This document shows, piece after piece, positions 34,252 through 42,658 of a stretch of DNA of 64,000 bases. The notes under the pieces are model-generated. The model was not told where the DNA came from, searched no databases, and saw nothing but the letters and a program-made list of their open reading frames with translations. Position numbers and translations under genes: made by a program. This stretch comes from Neomesorhizobium albiziae (GTDB taxonomy: Bacteria; Pseudomonadota; Alphaproteobacteria; Rhizobiales; Rhizobiaceae): assembly GCF_900114255.1 (NCBI RefSeq), contig NZ_FOSL01000013.1:62001-126000 (forward strand). The letters are read 5' to 3'. Every line of letters starts with the position of its first letter. Position 1 is the first letter of the stretch.

Positions 34252-36777
34252 GTGCCAAATACAGTACGCTCGCCTGTAGATACGATACTTGGAGAGGCTA
34301 CTTATGGCAGCCCGACCGAGCGCTTTGCCGACATGCTGGGCATTGCATCGGTCATTACCAACAGGGCGACACTTGGAAATGTTACGCCCGAGGATGTAGT
34401 ATCCGCTCCTGGCCAGTTCAGCGCCTACGGGAAATCTCTGCCTGCCGGCGCAGAGGAATTTCGCGGACTTGCAGAGCAGGCGTGGGGCACGGCGCAGACC
34501 ATTGGCCCGGTGACGCCCGCGACCTATTACTCGACACCTGCCGCTGCAAGGAACCTTCCAGGCGGGCTGGAACCCGTCGACCAGACCACGGGCCACGTCT
34601 ACCACGTTGATCCCCAGAACCGCGCCTTCCGTACGGCAAAGGGCTTTGTGCAGCCCACCGCCGAACTGGTCGCGAATGTTGCCCAGCGCGCCTCACAGAC
34701 CGCGAGAGCGGTTGCATCTGGGGCTATCAATGCGGTCGGAAACACGGTCGAGGCTGTTGGGAATGTTACCGCCCGAACGGGTCGCGGCCTTGCCGCCCTG
34801 GCACCAAACGGCCTTCTAGGGCCGAGAGCGCAGCCAAGCGTTAGCTTTGACAGGATTGGCCCGAACCGACCCAATCCGCCGCAGCAGGGCATTACCGATA
34901 TCGCACAGAGCGCGGTCAACGATGTGCTCGGGCCCGATTACTCGATCGATGTCATATCGGGGACGGAAGGGAGCCTTCCTCAGTACGGCTCGACTCGTCA
35001 CAAGACTGGCCTTGCCGCCGATATCCAGATCAAAGACCCCACGGGGCGCACGCTCAATGCGATCCGCGACAAGCAGGCAATGCTTGATGTCGCTCAGGCC
35101 ATGGCGGCAAAGGGAGCGAAGGGAATTGGCATCGGTTCCAACTACATGGGCGCGACGGGCATCCATGTCGATCAGGTGACGCCGGGACCCGGGCAGGATT
35201 ACGAGTGGGGCAATATCGGCAATGCCAACGCCGGCCTTCTGGCCGATGCCCGACAGTTCAAGGAAATGCCCGCGTCGTTCTACGACAAGACTATGCCCCA
35301 GGAAATGGCGGCTCCACGTGCCAATCCTGGCCCCCTGGAGAGCGAATACCAGAAGATGGCGTCAACTATGCAGGAGGCCGGCGTTCGCGGCCTTGGGGCT
35401 CCACAGACCTATTCAGCGCCGGTCGGCAAGGTGGCGCGTGCCGCACTAGGTCCGGTGTCTGCGGGTGCTACGCCGGGAACCGGAAAGCTCGGCGGCACCG
35501 CTAGAGCGGTGGCGAATCAACCAGCCGCTCGTTCCCCGGCATACACTTCGGCGTTGGCCGAAATGTCCGCCATGACACAAAATCCTGCTCGAGCTCGCTA
35601 CGACGCTCTACCTGAATGGGGGAAGGCGGCAGTTGCGGCGAGCGACATAGGCGGACTAGTCGCCAACGCTGCCACGGTGGGCTACGTCGACAAGGCCGCC
35701 GCTGGGGCCCGCTCGTTGTTTAGCGGCAAGACATATGAGCAAGAACTCGCTGACCTGACTGGCCTCACCAGAGCCGCGGAACGCAGAGCCGGAATGGCAG
35801 GTTTGGCAGCTCGGTTGACCGGCGGACCGGAGCCCCAGCTTGGCCCCGCCCCTCGGTCCACGTTTGAGAACATGGTCGCGGGCATGGATAGCCCGGTCTA
35901 CGGCCCTGGACAGATAGCGCCATCATCCGCTCCTCAAAAGTCCACACCATCACCGGTTCGCCTTGACAATCTGGCGTTTGCCGGTCCGAAGGGCACATTT
36001 AGCGTCCCGTCTAAACCATCCGCCCCGACGACTGCCGATCTTGCGGCGGCATATGGGCAACTGGCGACTATGGCCGATGTCGGGATTGCAAACCTGTCTG
36101 GCGCACCATTGGCAGCCCCTCAGAAGCCTTCACTTGAACAGGTCGCGGCGGTCGCCTTGCGGGGGACGCCTGCACCGGCCCTGTCGGCTCCTAAAACGGT
36201 CAAGACACAGACAATTGCTCCGCCCCAGAAACAAACCCTGGCAGTGCCACAGCAGGCCATAGCTGCCCCACTAACGACGATAGGAGCTTTTCCCACAGCA
36301 CCAGCGCCTCCGAAGTCCAAGATACCGGAGAGGGTGGCCAAGGCTGCGCTTGGTGGCCTTCTCGGCGGAATACCTGGCGCGGCGCTTGGAGCTTTAAGCC
36401 CGGAAATCAGCAAGACGATGGGTGGACTGCTTGGCGGGCTGGGTGGCCTCTTCGGAAATGCTCCCAATCCCCAGCGATCGAACTTTGGCACTGGACTACA
36501 GGCGATGAGCGACATTCTAGGCGGGGGCGGTACCGCCGGGGCGACGGCTTATTCCCGATCCACTCCCGGCTATTCGGTCACCAACCTCGGTAACGGCTGG
36601 GTCGAGAAACAAAACCAATTCGGGGTGAAGTCCTACGAGCACACAGGCTTCAACCAGAGCCTTTTCGGCGGGGGCGGCATGTTTGGCGGTGGGTTCGGTT
36701 CAGGGCGCGATGCGTCGAAAGCAGAAGCAAATCGCGGTGACGGTGGTGTCTCTTCGGGTGGTCGCGGGCTCTGGTGA
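34252..36777 (+). CDS. Large bifunctional peptidoglycan-degrading protein (SleB-like + M15-like)
   Basis: 841 residues. Residues 10-130 match SleB-type cell-wall hydrolases: ILGEATYGSPTERFADMLGI with catalytic-type Glu15, ASVITNRA, PGQFSAYG and ATYYSTPAAARNLPGGL. Residues 225-310 match M15 D-Ala peptidases: STRHKTGLAADI (H250, D257) and GIHVDQ (H305, D307), the zinc ligands. The remaining 500 residues are Pro/Ala-rich and linker-like, with a glycine-rich hydrophobic stretch near 700-750 and a Gly-rich end. In phages such proteins are virion-associated or ejection proteins. It heads a run of rightward genes. Confidence 0.8.
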   Translation: MPNTVRSPVDTILGEATYGSPTERFADMLGIASVITNRATLGNVTPEDVVSAPGQFSAYGKSLPAGAEEFRGLAEQAWGTAQTIGPVTPATYYSTPAAARNLPGGLEPVDQTTGHVYHVDPQNRAFRTAKGFVQPTAELVANVAQRASQTARAVASGAINAVGNTVEAVGNVTARTGRGLAALAPNGLLGPRAQPSVSFDRIGPNRPNPPQQGITDIAQSAVNDVLGPDYSIDVISGTEGSLPQYGSTRHKTGLAADIQIKDPTGRTLNAIRDKQAMLDVAQAMAAKGAKGIGIGSNYMGATGIHVDQVTPGPGQDYEWGNIGNANAGLLADARQFKEMPASFYDKTMPQEMAAPRANPGPLESEYQKMASTMQEAGVRGLGAPQTYSAPVGKVARAALGPVSAGATPGTGKLGGTARAVANQPAARSPAYTSALAEMSAMTQNPARARYDALPEWGKAAVAASDIGGLVANAATVGYVDKAAAGARSLFSGKTYEQELADLTGLTRAAERRAGMAGLAARLTGGPEPQLGPAPRSTFENMVAGMDSPVYGPGQIAPSSAPQKSTPSPVRLDNLAFAGPKGTFSVPSKPSAPTTADLAAAYGQLATMADVGIANLSGAPLAAPQKPSLEQVAAVALRGTPAPALSAPKTVKTQTIAPPQKQTLAVPQQAIAAPLTTIGAFPTAPAPPKSKIPERVAKAALGGLLGGIPGAALGALSPEISKTMGGLLGGLGGLFGNAPNPQRSNFGTGLQAMSDILGGGGTAGATAYSRSTPGYSVTNLGNGWVEKQNQFGVKSYEHTGFNQSLFGGGGMFGGGFGSGRDASKAEANRGDGGVSSGGRGLW

Positions 36778-36811
36778 TCTGAAAGCATCTAACTTCAACA
36801 AGGCAATCAAA

Positions 36812-37231
36812 ATGCGGACAGAACAAGCAGCGCCCCAACCCCAACCGTTGAGCTGGCCAGAACTCTGGGACAAGCTCATCCTGTGCAACTCCAGGGTATC
36901 TGAAAGCGTCGACGAACCCGCAACATTCGTGGGCTTGCAACAGCTCCTGGCGTCCCTGATGGACTCGCAATGCGTCAACAGTGACGACCTCATCACCCTC
37001 ATCATCTACAGCCACGCGGTCCATACGGCGGCCGAGAAGCTGCGAAAGGCTGCGAGGGGTTCGGAAGCCGACCGAATGTTCGAATTTGCTCAGTCATTCC
37101 TCGCCATGTCGCTCAGGAACATCGCTCATATCTCGATGTCAGATGCGCTCTCCGTTCAGGTAACAAAGATCAGCAGAGAAGCTAGGGCGATTGTCTCGGA
37201 AAGCAGCCTCAACCACGGGAAACCGAACTGA
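36812..37231 (+). CDS. Element protein, 139 aa
   Basis: Predominantly helical (WPELWDKLILCNSRVSESVD, LQQLLASLMDSQCVN, HAVHTAAEKLRKAARGSEAD). No recognised family. The ATG at 36812 is used; the frame extends into the preceding gene. Its stop overlaps the start of the next gene by ATGA-type spacing (37231), indicating co-translation. Confidence 0.6.
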   Translation: MRTEQAAPQPQPLSWPELWDKLILCNSRVSESVDEPATFVGLQQLLASLMDSQCVNSDDLITLIIYSHAVHTAAEKLRKAARGSEADRMFEFAQSFLAMSLRNIAHISMSDALSVQVTKISREARAIVSESSLNHGKPN

Positions 37232-37680
37232 TGAGTGCTGCAACACGGTCCTGCGGCGATTGCAGCAGAGGCTGCAAGTTGATGGGTATTCGCTCAATTC
37301 GAAAACCGCCCGGCAGATGGTGCCAACATTGCTCCTCGCAAACCTCGTGCGACATCTACGTTGAACGGCCACGGGAGTGCGCCGAGTTCGAATGCGCGTA
37401 TCTGCAAAAGCCGGATGTGGTTGGGGAACATTGGCGGCCGGATAAATGCGGAATGGTAATCTCCATAGAGTCCGTTTTCGGCGCACGTCTCGGCCGAGTG
37501 ACTGTGTTCGTAGACCATGACCGTGAGCAGGCGTGGACGGACGAGCCCCACTATTCGGACCTCAAGGAGTGGGTGCGAGACAACAGCCTGCTAGGCCGCG
37601 ATATGATGGTCGTGGGGGGCGACCAGCACCGCGTTGCTCGTGACATGCCAATCGACATGAAGCCGGAACAGGAGACCTGA
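37231..37680 (+). CDS. YkgJ-like cysteine-cluster protein
   Basis: 149 residues. The N-terminus has many cysteines in the zinc/iron-chelating YkgJ pattern: SCGDCSRGCKLMGI, WCQHCS, SCDIYVERPRECAEFECAYL (CxxC...C-IY-x-RP-x2-C-x-F-x-C). Metal binding is expected; the partner is unknown. It lies between two unassigned genes of the rightward cluster and starts inside an overlap with the previous stop. Confidence 0.75.
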   Translation: MSAATRSCGDCSRGCKLMGIRSIRKPPGRWCQHCSSQTSCDIYVERPRECAEFECAYLQKPDVVGEHWRPDKCGMVISIESVFGARLGRVTVFVDHDREQAWTDEPHYSDLKEWVRDNSLLGRDMMVVGGDQHRVARDMPIDMKPEQET

Positions 37681-37685
37681 TCGCC

Positions 37686-38345
37686 ATGGCAGTGATTCCG
37701 CTGAAAGGAGCCAAAGCAGGCAGGGAAATCGCCAAACCCCACGAGGTCACGCCACAAGAGGTGAAAGCTCTCGCCAGCTATGAGCGAAAAAAATCCGCCC
37801 GCCCGCCACTTCCGCGGATAAAAATTGCCATGGGGAAGAAGGATGATGGCACGTCCGAAGCATGCTTGACGGTCGACCACGCAGATGCGCTAACCGGGTA
37901 CAAATTGCTTCAGGAGGCGACAGGCTGTGAAAGCCGCGCGTTCTTTGAAGGCACGCTCGATGCCGCCGGCGCAATCTCACGGACCATCAATGCGATTGAC
38001 GAATCCAAGATGAACTATGCCCTCGCATTCGTTGCGGGCCTTCACCCTCAGGACCAGGTCGAGACAACGCTTGGCGTGCAGATGGCAGCAATACATTTCG
38101 CGACCGTAAAGGCGGCGGAGAACTTCGCAGGGGCCAGAACTGTGGAGGTCCTGGACATGCAGGAACGGGCGCTCAACCGCCTGGCCCGAACGTTCGCTGC
38201 TCAAGTGGAGGCCCTGAAGCGTTATCGAAGCAAGGGAGAGCAGAGGGTCATCGTCGAGCGCGTGACCGTTCATGAAGGCGGCCAAGCCATCGTCGGCAAT
38301 GTCGCCAGCGGGGGGGCGGGGGAAGAGGCAAAAAATGTGCGTTAA
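37686..38345 (+). CDS. Element protein, 219 aa
   Basis: Unknown function. After a basic N-terminus, residues 60-200 are helical with FFEGTLDAAGAISRTINAID, SKMNYALAFVAGLHPQDQVE and LNRLARTFAAQVEALKRYRS. The layout (small basic head, long helical body, Gly-rich tail) is seen in plasmid and island proteins of rhizobia. It starts five bases after the YkgJ-like gene, and its end overlaps the next gene by 11 bp. Confidence 0.6.
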   Translation: MAVIPLKGAKAGREIAKPHEVTPQEVKALASYERKKSARPPLPRIKIAMGKKDDGTSEACLTVDHADALTGYKLLQEATGCESRAFFEGTLDAAGAISRTINAIDESKMNYALAFVAGLHPQDQVETTLGVQMAAIHFATVKAAENFAGARTVEVLDMQERALNRLARTFAAQVEALKRYRSKGEQRVIVERVTVHEGGQAIVGNVASGGAGEEAKNVR

Positions 38346-38589
38346 ACCCATGCATTCCGCACCGCGTTGCTCGGCCAAGAGCAAGCGGAGCGGCATTCAG
38401 TGCAAAGCTCCGGCGGTCAGGGGAAAGCGGGTCTGCCGAATGCATGGAGCTCGATCAGGAGCCCCCACCGGCGAGAAGCACGGGCGGTACGTCCATGGAC
38501 TGCGGACGAAAGAGGCGGTCGCAGCAAAGCGGGAAGTCAGGGAGTTGTTGCGTTCGGTGAGAGACTTGCTGGCGCAAACTCCCCACTGA
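38335..38589 (+). CDS. HGGX-type glycine/arginine-rich small protein
   Basis: 84 residues. It has the zinc-like motif CSAKSKRSGIQCKAPAVRGK with RVCRMHGARSGAPTGEKHGR, a pattern found in small phage and island proteins of alphaproteobacteria (HGGAR family). Conserved Cys/His suggest a small metal-binding nucleic-acid protein. It overlaps the preceding gene by 11 bp. Role unknown. Confidence 0.65.
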   Translation: MCVKPMHSAPRCSAKSKRSGIQCKAPAVRGKRVCRMHGARSGAPTGEKHGRYVHGLRTKEAVAAKREVRELLRSVRDLLAQTPH

Positions 38590-38651
38590 AAACAGACGGC
38601 GAACAGTGGCGCTTTTTGCCGTTCAGGCCGGCTAACCGAAGGAGCAAGAGC

Positions 38652-38795
38652 ATGACACGCATGAAACGCATTCGTCTCACGGTCGCGATGACGGTGGCGC
38701 GCTGGCTAGGCGTCCCGGTGGACGTTCACGGCACTTTTTTCATGGAGGGGAAGAACAGCTTAAGCACGTCTGGTCGCGATAACTCTCCGAAGTAG
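38652..38795 (+). CDS. Small basic protein, 47 aa
   Basis: GGAGCAAGAGC precedes the ATG. The product (MTRMKRIRLTVAMTVARWLG...) has a basic, amphipathic N-terminal helix and a Ser/Thr-rich end that overlaps the convergent gene at 38726. It may be a genuine short gene; evidence is limited to the ribosome-binding site and gene spacing. Confidence 0.4.
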   Translation: MTRMKRIRLTVAMTVARWLGVPVDVHGTFFMEGKNSLSTSGRDNSPK

Positions 38796-39040
38796 CGAAC
38801 ATGTCCGTCATTCATGTTTCGGGCAACGAGTATATCGGTCTTGGCATTTAGAGGGGCGGTCAACGCCTTCACGAGGGCATCTAATCCCGATGCAGATTGG
38901 ACAAGCCAGAACGATGTAGGTTCCGCCCATGAGGCGTTCTGACTGCCTCGCATGGCAGCCATCGCTTTGACCATCCCACCATACCGGTCATTGTAAGTGC
39001 TGTCCGATGCGATACGGAACGTCACCCAATAGTCAGCCAT
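38726..39040 (-). CDS. Hypothetical protein with possible ferredoxin-like (SinR/Cas2-like) fold
   Basis: 104 residues; AACCTGGGAGGAAACC precedes the ATG. The pattern ADYWVTFRIASDSTYNDRYG, then WAEPTSFWLVQSASGLDAL, KALTAPLNAKTDILVARN follows the beta-alpha-beta order of small proteins related in fold to Cas2/VapD (SinR-type): first strand, helix with Met/Ala, a second strand with W/F-L-V, then a helix. The key Asp of Cas2 is not obvious. No CRISPR or toxin partner is present, so this is a fold guess only. Confidence 0.6.
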   Translation of the reverse strand: MADYWVTFRIASDSTYNDRYGGMVKAMAAMRGSQNASWAEPTSFWLVQSASGLDALVKALTAPLNAKTDILVARNMNDGHVRYFGELSRPDVLKLFFPSMKKVP

Positions 39041-39100
39041 GGTTTCCTCCCAGGTTTAGCGGGAGGGAACTTAGACGGCTTCAGGTGAAATCGCCGTGAC

Positions 39101-39211
39101 TCAGGCGAAGAGGAAATAGACCGTGGCGGTGCCCGCGATAACGGCAATCAGCCATATCGCAATCGTCCACCGGCCTGATTTCGGCCCGCTGTATTTCTCG
39201 TAGCCCGTCAT
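39101..39211 (-). CDS. Single-helix membrane protein, 36 aa
   Basis: A strong ribosome-binding site (AGGAGGGGAACGC) precedes the ATG at 39211. The product is a short polar N-terminus (MTGYEKYSGPKSGR) followed by one membrane helix (WTIAIWLIAVIAGTATVYFL). A longer open frame to 39355 exists but has no such site. Small membrane proteins of this size occur in temperate elements; function unknown. Confidence 0.55.
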   Translation of the reverse strand: MTGYEKYSGPKSGRWTIAIWLIAVIAGTATVYFLFA

Positions 39212-39449
39212 GCGTTCCCCTCCTATTGGGAACAAGCAGTCCTCACTCTCGGTGGTCGACAGCTTGAGGTTTGCGCGGTTCGTCGCCATCAACACCACTC
39301 TGACGCCGCGCGAGAGAAGTTCCACTACGTCTTTGTGAATAGTGTAACTGCCCAAAGGCAGATATGTTGAACTGTCGTCCGGTTCTTTACGACAAACGGA
39401 CGCTTGGAAGTCAACTCAGGTGCTTTCGTCCTACTGGGAGATAACACCT

Positions 39450-39650
39450 ATGCGTATCAATGGCAGCGCCAGTCCAGAGCAGCTGGCCATCCTTCACCAA
39501 ATATTCAACGAGCGCTGCCGTGCAGCGGGTATCGGACCGGGCCAGCCGGATCATGAAACTTTGGCCCTCCGAATTATGAGCCTGTTTGAGAGTGGCGTTC
39601 AGACTGCCGAAGAATTGAAAGATGCGCTGGACGCACGGCACGCAGCGTAG
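39450..39650 (+). CDS. Small hypothetical protein, 66 aa
   Basis: GGGAGATAACACCT precedes the ATG. The sequence is helical (SPEQLAILHQIFNERCRAAG, HETLALRIMSLFESGVQTAE, LKDALD), similar to small proteins common on rhizobial chromosomes and plasmids. No function known. It is followed directly by a degenerate tRNA. Confidence 0.6.
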   Translation: MRINGSASPEQLAILHQIFNERCRAAGIGPGQPDHETLALRIMSLFESGVQTAEELKDALDARHAA

Positions 39651-39688
39651 AACTTTCGCTAGCCGGCGCTTTTTTTACTCCGCCGACA

Positions 39689-39761
39689 GCGCCCGTAGTT
39701 CAACTGGACAGAGCAGCAAGTAATCTCAGGCAATGCAGGTTCGAATCCTGCCGGGCGCACC
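39689..39761 (+). pseudogene. tRNA-like sequence with a deleted anticodon arm
   Basis: Intact acceptor stem GCGCCCG/CGGGCGC, D-arm GTTC...GAGC and T-arm GCAGG-TTCGAAT-CCTGC, ending in ACC. Between position 26 and the T-stem there are only 19 nt where 21-22 are expected, and no 5-bp anticodon stem can be formed, so no anticodon can be assigned. The rest resembles a tRNA-Arg. It is a tRNA pseudogene or a tRNA-like decoy carried by the element. Confidence 0.65.
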
Positions 39762-39784
39762 GATCCATTCGTTGGTGCTTACGA

Positions 39785-40105
39785 TCAACCATCGCTGCAT
39801 CCGGACGGCACGGCTCGGCCGATGCCCCAAGACAGGCGCCCCTGTATGATGGTCAACGTCTGTCGGCCGTTCGAAAAGGTCGTTCCCTCTGGCCCCATTG
39901 ACGGCAGATCGATTGCGGCCGCGTCGTTGACGGATACCGAAGCGTATTCACCGAGGAGACGCACCGCCAGGCGCGTTCCGTCTTCGCATGTGTAATTGCT
40001 GACAGGATAGGGGTCGCCCACACCTGTAGAGGCGGCGTACGCGGGATGCTCGAAGTTTGCGAACATCAGGACACTCGCTGCCGCGATCGATAATTTTCTC
40101 AACAT
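39785..40105 (-). CDS. Exported MliC-like lysozyme-inhibitor protein
   Basis: 106 residues with a Sec signal (ending HPAYAA). The mature part has the MliC/PliC signature: YTCEDGTRLAVRLLG, an aromatic/acid run, FSNGRQTLTIIQGRLSWGIG and a terminal Cys that likely bonds the first one. The family inhibits C-type lysozymes at the cell surface or periplasm. Notably, the same element encodes a peptidoglycan-degrading protein at 34252-36777. A protective role is possible but inferred. Confidence 0.75.
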   Translation of the reverse strand: MLRKLSIAAASVLMFANFEHPAYAASTGVGDPYPVSNYTCEDGTRLAVRLLGEYASVSVNDAAAIDLPSMGPEGTTFSNGRQTLTIIQGRLSWGIGRAVPSGCSDG

Positions 40106-40200
40106 AATGGTTCTCCGAGCTTACCCGCCAGCGTAGATGGAACGGACTCGGCGTTGGGATCAAGTTGTCTCGGCGGGGTGCGAGTCGAAAACGCGAGGGT

Positions 40201-40270
40201 GGGCGCGGCGGCTGACAACCTGCGCAGCATTTTGGGGGGTGCTAGGACCGGTCGTTCAGCCGCCGCGCCC
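40201..40270. repeat. 15-bp perfect inverted repeat (stem-loop)
   Basis: GGGCGCGGCGGCTGA (40201-40215) is exactly complementary to TCAGCCGCCGCGCCC (40256-40270), with 40 bp between. It is GC-rich and lies in a 320-bp gap (40106-40426) where I see no gene. It could be a transcription stop or a structured RNA; there is no T-run. Confidence 0.6.
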
Positions 40271-40426
40271 GCGTTCATTTAGGGCAGATCGAAGGGCAAC
40301 TATAGTTAAATATTGGCAAGATGAGCGCCGAAACCCCGCCCTGCATGCTGATAGTGTCGCCTTCCGACAGTCTCGTTGCCACAGCGGCCCCTCCCGACGC
40401 CGATCAAAGCATTCGGCAGTCTGGCA

Positions 40427-40636
40427 CTAGTAGCAGCGCGTCACATATGAGCCGTAGAGCGGGCTTGTGTAGCACCGCGTCATCGGCGGCGGCGCGAGCG
40501 GTGCGGGAGCTGCCATTAATTGCCCGCTGAGTTGCAACGCCGCAGCCTGTTGCTGAGGCGTCCATTTCGGTGTGACGAGATCAGCAGAAGTGCAGCCGGT
40601 GACAAGCAGTGCCGCAAAAAGCGCGAGTTTTTTCAT
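40427..40636 (-). CDS. Small lipoprotein, 69 aa
   Basis: Clear lipobox (LALFAALLVTGCTSADLV: LVTG-C), so it is lipid-anchored in the envelope. The rest is Pro/Ala-rich and ends with two Cys in RCYTSPLYGSYVTRCY. The start at 40636 begins the lipoprotein signal; the frame extends upstream without a signal. Function unknown. The gap from 40637 to 40957 holds no convincing gene. Confidence 0.65.
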   Translation of the reverse strand: MKKLALFAALLVTGCTSADLVTPKWTPQQQAAALQLSGQLMAAPAPLAPPPMTRCYTSPLYGSYVTRCY

Positions 40637-40957
40637 TTCACGGTGATCCCCCATCCCATAGGGATTGCTACCATATGGCGAGTGAAGAGGCAGCTCATCC
40701 GTTGGGGGGATTGGCGATACTGGCCGCGCCATCCTTCGAGGCTTCATTCGAGGGGCAGGCAGAAGTGATGATTCATTGGGCTACTACAAGGCCGCCAAAA
40801 AATAGACAGTAGGCACTTTCGCCAAGTGAATTTGCGCGCCGGAGCGGCCCATCTGAACTTCTGGTAGCCCGCGGGCTATTTGAACATATGGGCCGTTATG
40901 TTACGCTAACGTGGCATTATACTGACGGATGATGGCTTTTACTTTGGGGAGGTGGCA

Positions 40958-41557
40958 ATGCGCATTTTCTCTCAATTCGCACTACGTGCTGCACAAACTC
41001 TCGCATTCCTACTGCTGCTGGTCACGCTTGCACCCCCAGTCAGCTCACAGACCACCGCGCCCAACGACACGATCCAAATCATTGCTCAGATGCAGAAGGT
41101 GATCAGTCAAACATACAAACTGGAAAGTGCCGGCGAAGGGATCATGCATCTAGAAACTCTTGCGCTGCTCGCAGCCTACGGTGGCTGGACACGTTACGAG
41201 GGCGAAGCCGCCACGGGAGGCATACAGCCGAACGAAAACTACAACATCGTCAAGTTCATCGGGCGAATAAAGCCGGACCTGGCCAACGCGAAGAAAGCAA
41301 TAGAGCGAAACAAAAGCGCGACCGAGGAAGAACTGAAACGATTCTCGGATATCCTCGCCAACGTCGAGAAATCATCCACGGTAGCAATTGAAGTGCATGA
41401 CCTGCTTGAAGAGGGCAAGATCGACGAAGCCAACGCACTCTATCGCGACAAATCGATCCCTTTGATACAGTCGATAAATGCGGATTCATATACATTGATT
41501 TCAGGCTTGGAGAAGAAGATTGACAAAGCTGCGCTTCATGCCCGTCTCGCCAAGTAG
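40958..41557 (+). CDS. Exported helical protein, 199 aa
   Basis: Signal peptide (QTLAFLLLLVTLAPPVSS) followed by a long helical, charged protein (LANAKKAIERNKSATEEELK, RFSDILANVEKSSTVAIEVH). GGGGAGGTGGCA precedes the ATG at 40958. Periodic charged residues suggest coiled-coil or four-helix structure, with a sensor- or chaperone-like look, but no family is recognised. Confidence 0.7.
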   Translation: MRIFSQFALRAAQTLAFLLLLVTLAPPVSSQTTAPNDTIQIIAQMQKVISQTYKLESAGEGIMHLETLALLAAYGGWTRYEGEAATGGIQPNENYNIVKFIGRIKPDLANAKKAIERNKSATEEELKRFSDILANVEKSSTVAIEVHDLLEEGKIDEANALYRDKSIPLIQSINADSYTLISGLEKKIDKAALHARLAK

Positions 41558-41836
41558 GACGATGGTCACGCGTCGGCAGTGTGGTGCGGGGGTTTTCGCC
41601 ACTGACGGCAGCGGTATTCACTGGCTTCGACGGGATTGGGCGGATACAGAGTGCGTGGCGGTCGCTAGCCGAAGTACAGGCCAACGAGCATCAAGCCTCC
41701 ATGAGCGAAAAGGTGGGAACCAATAACCCGCACCCATGTGTTGCGGGACGGTGCGGCACCCCATTGCGTTGCTCCGCCTCGGAGGCTGATAAGCAGGAGC
41801 CGCCCGGGCAGGGGAAAGTAAATGGTGTCAGCCAGC

Positions 41837-42082
41837 ATGAATATCGTCGAAATCTTTGTCGCCAATCTTCGCGCCGTTCGCCGCGCAAGAGGGGTCTCTC
41901 AGGTCGATCTGGCCAATTCGGCTGGTTTGAGCATGAGATATGTCGGACTGCTTGAACGCGGCGAAAAGTCGCCAACGCTTACGACCGTAGCGGCGATTGC
42001 CGACGCCTTGTCCGTTGAGCCTGCTGAATTGATCTCGGGGCCCATCCCCCTTGATCGAGTGGTCAAGCTGGCGTCCGGCTGA
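41837..42082 (+). CDS. XRE-family HTH protein, 81 aa
   Basis: A Cro/CI-type helix-turn-helix fills the protein: NLRAVRRARGVSQVDLANSA (helices 1-2), GLSMRYVGLLERGEKSPTL (recognition), TTVAAIADALSVEPAELI. Start at 41837 (MNIVEIF). It is a small repressor of the element or a regulator of the exported protein gene upstream. Confidence 0.85.
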   Translation: MNIVEIFVANLRAVRRARGVSQVDLANSAGLSMRYVGLLERGEKSPTLTTVAAIADALSVEPAELISGPIPLDRVVKLASG

Positions 42083-42107
42083 GTGCGGCGTCTTGGGCGA
42101 AGGGCCG

Positions 42108-42344
42108 TCAATCGTCTCGGCTGGGGATTGGTTTTCCTTGTCTACCCTTCGGCGACTTCATGAACGCGTCAGCCTTGCCCTTGGCAACGAGTTCGATGAA
42201 GGAGCTATTTTCCCGTAGAGTGTATCGCAGGCCTGACCCTGCCAGTTCCACGGTCACCGTGCCATCGCCCGCCGCGTCGAGTAGGCGCACCACTCCCCGC
42301 AGCGCCACCTCATCCCCGATGTCGAACCGTCTTTTCCCTGCCAT
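42108..42344 (-). CDS. Hypothetical protein, 78 aa
   Basis: A small beta-rich protein (FDIGDEVALRGVVRLLDAAG, DGTVTVELAGSGLRYTLREN) with a basic tail. The fold may be a small beta-barrel (KOW/SH3-like) that binds nucleic acid, but this is a guess. It is convergent with the XRE gene. The gap 42345-42658 shows no convincing gene. Confidence 0.5.
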   Translation of the reverse strand: MAGKRRFDIGDEVALRGVVRLLDAAGDGTVTVELAGSGLRYTLRENSSFIELVAKGKADAFMKSPKGRQGKPIPSRDD

Positions 42345-42658
42345 GGATAAAACCCCAAGCTTCTCCCGCTCCGTGAATCATGGGGCGAGGTTCGACGTTG
42401 GCAAGAGTGTTCTTTGCCACAGAAAGGCATGCTGGAAGCGCGTCAGCCGTCTCCCGCTGTCCCTACAGCCGCCCGATGCGGAAACGCTTCCAGCCGGCTT
42501 CTCTGAGTCATCCCGTGAGTGAATCCTCGCTGATTTTTGTCCGTTAACAGCAATAGCGAGGAAAAGAGGCATAAAGGTAAAGTTTTATCGATTTTGATCG
42601 TTGGAACCGCTTCCATGAACTCGCGGGGGGTAACCGTGAAACATGGAAGGACTAGCAA

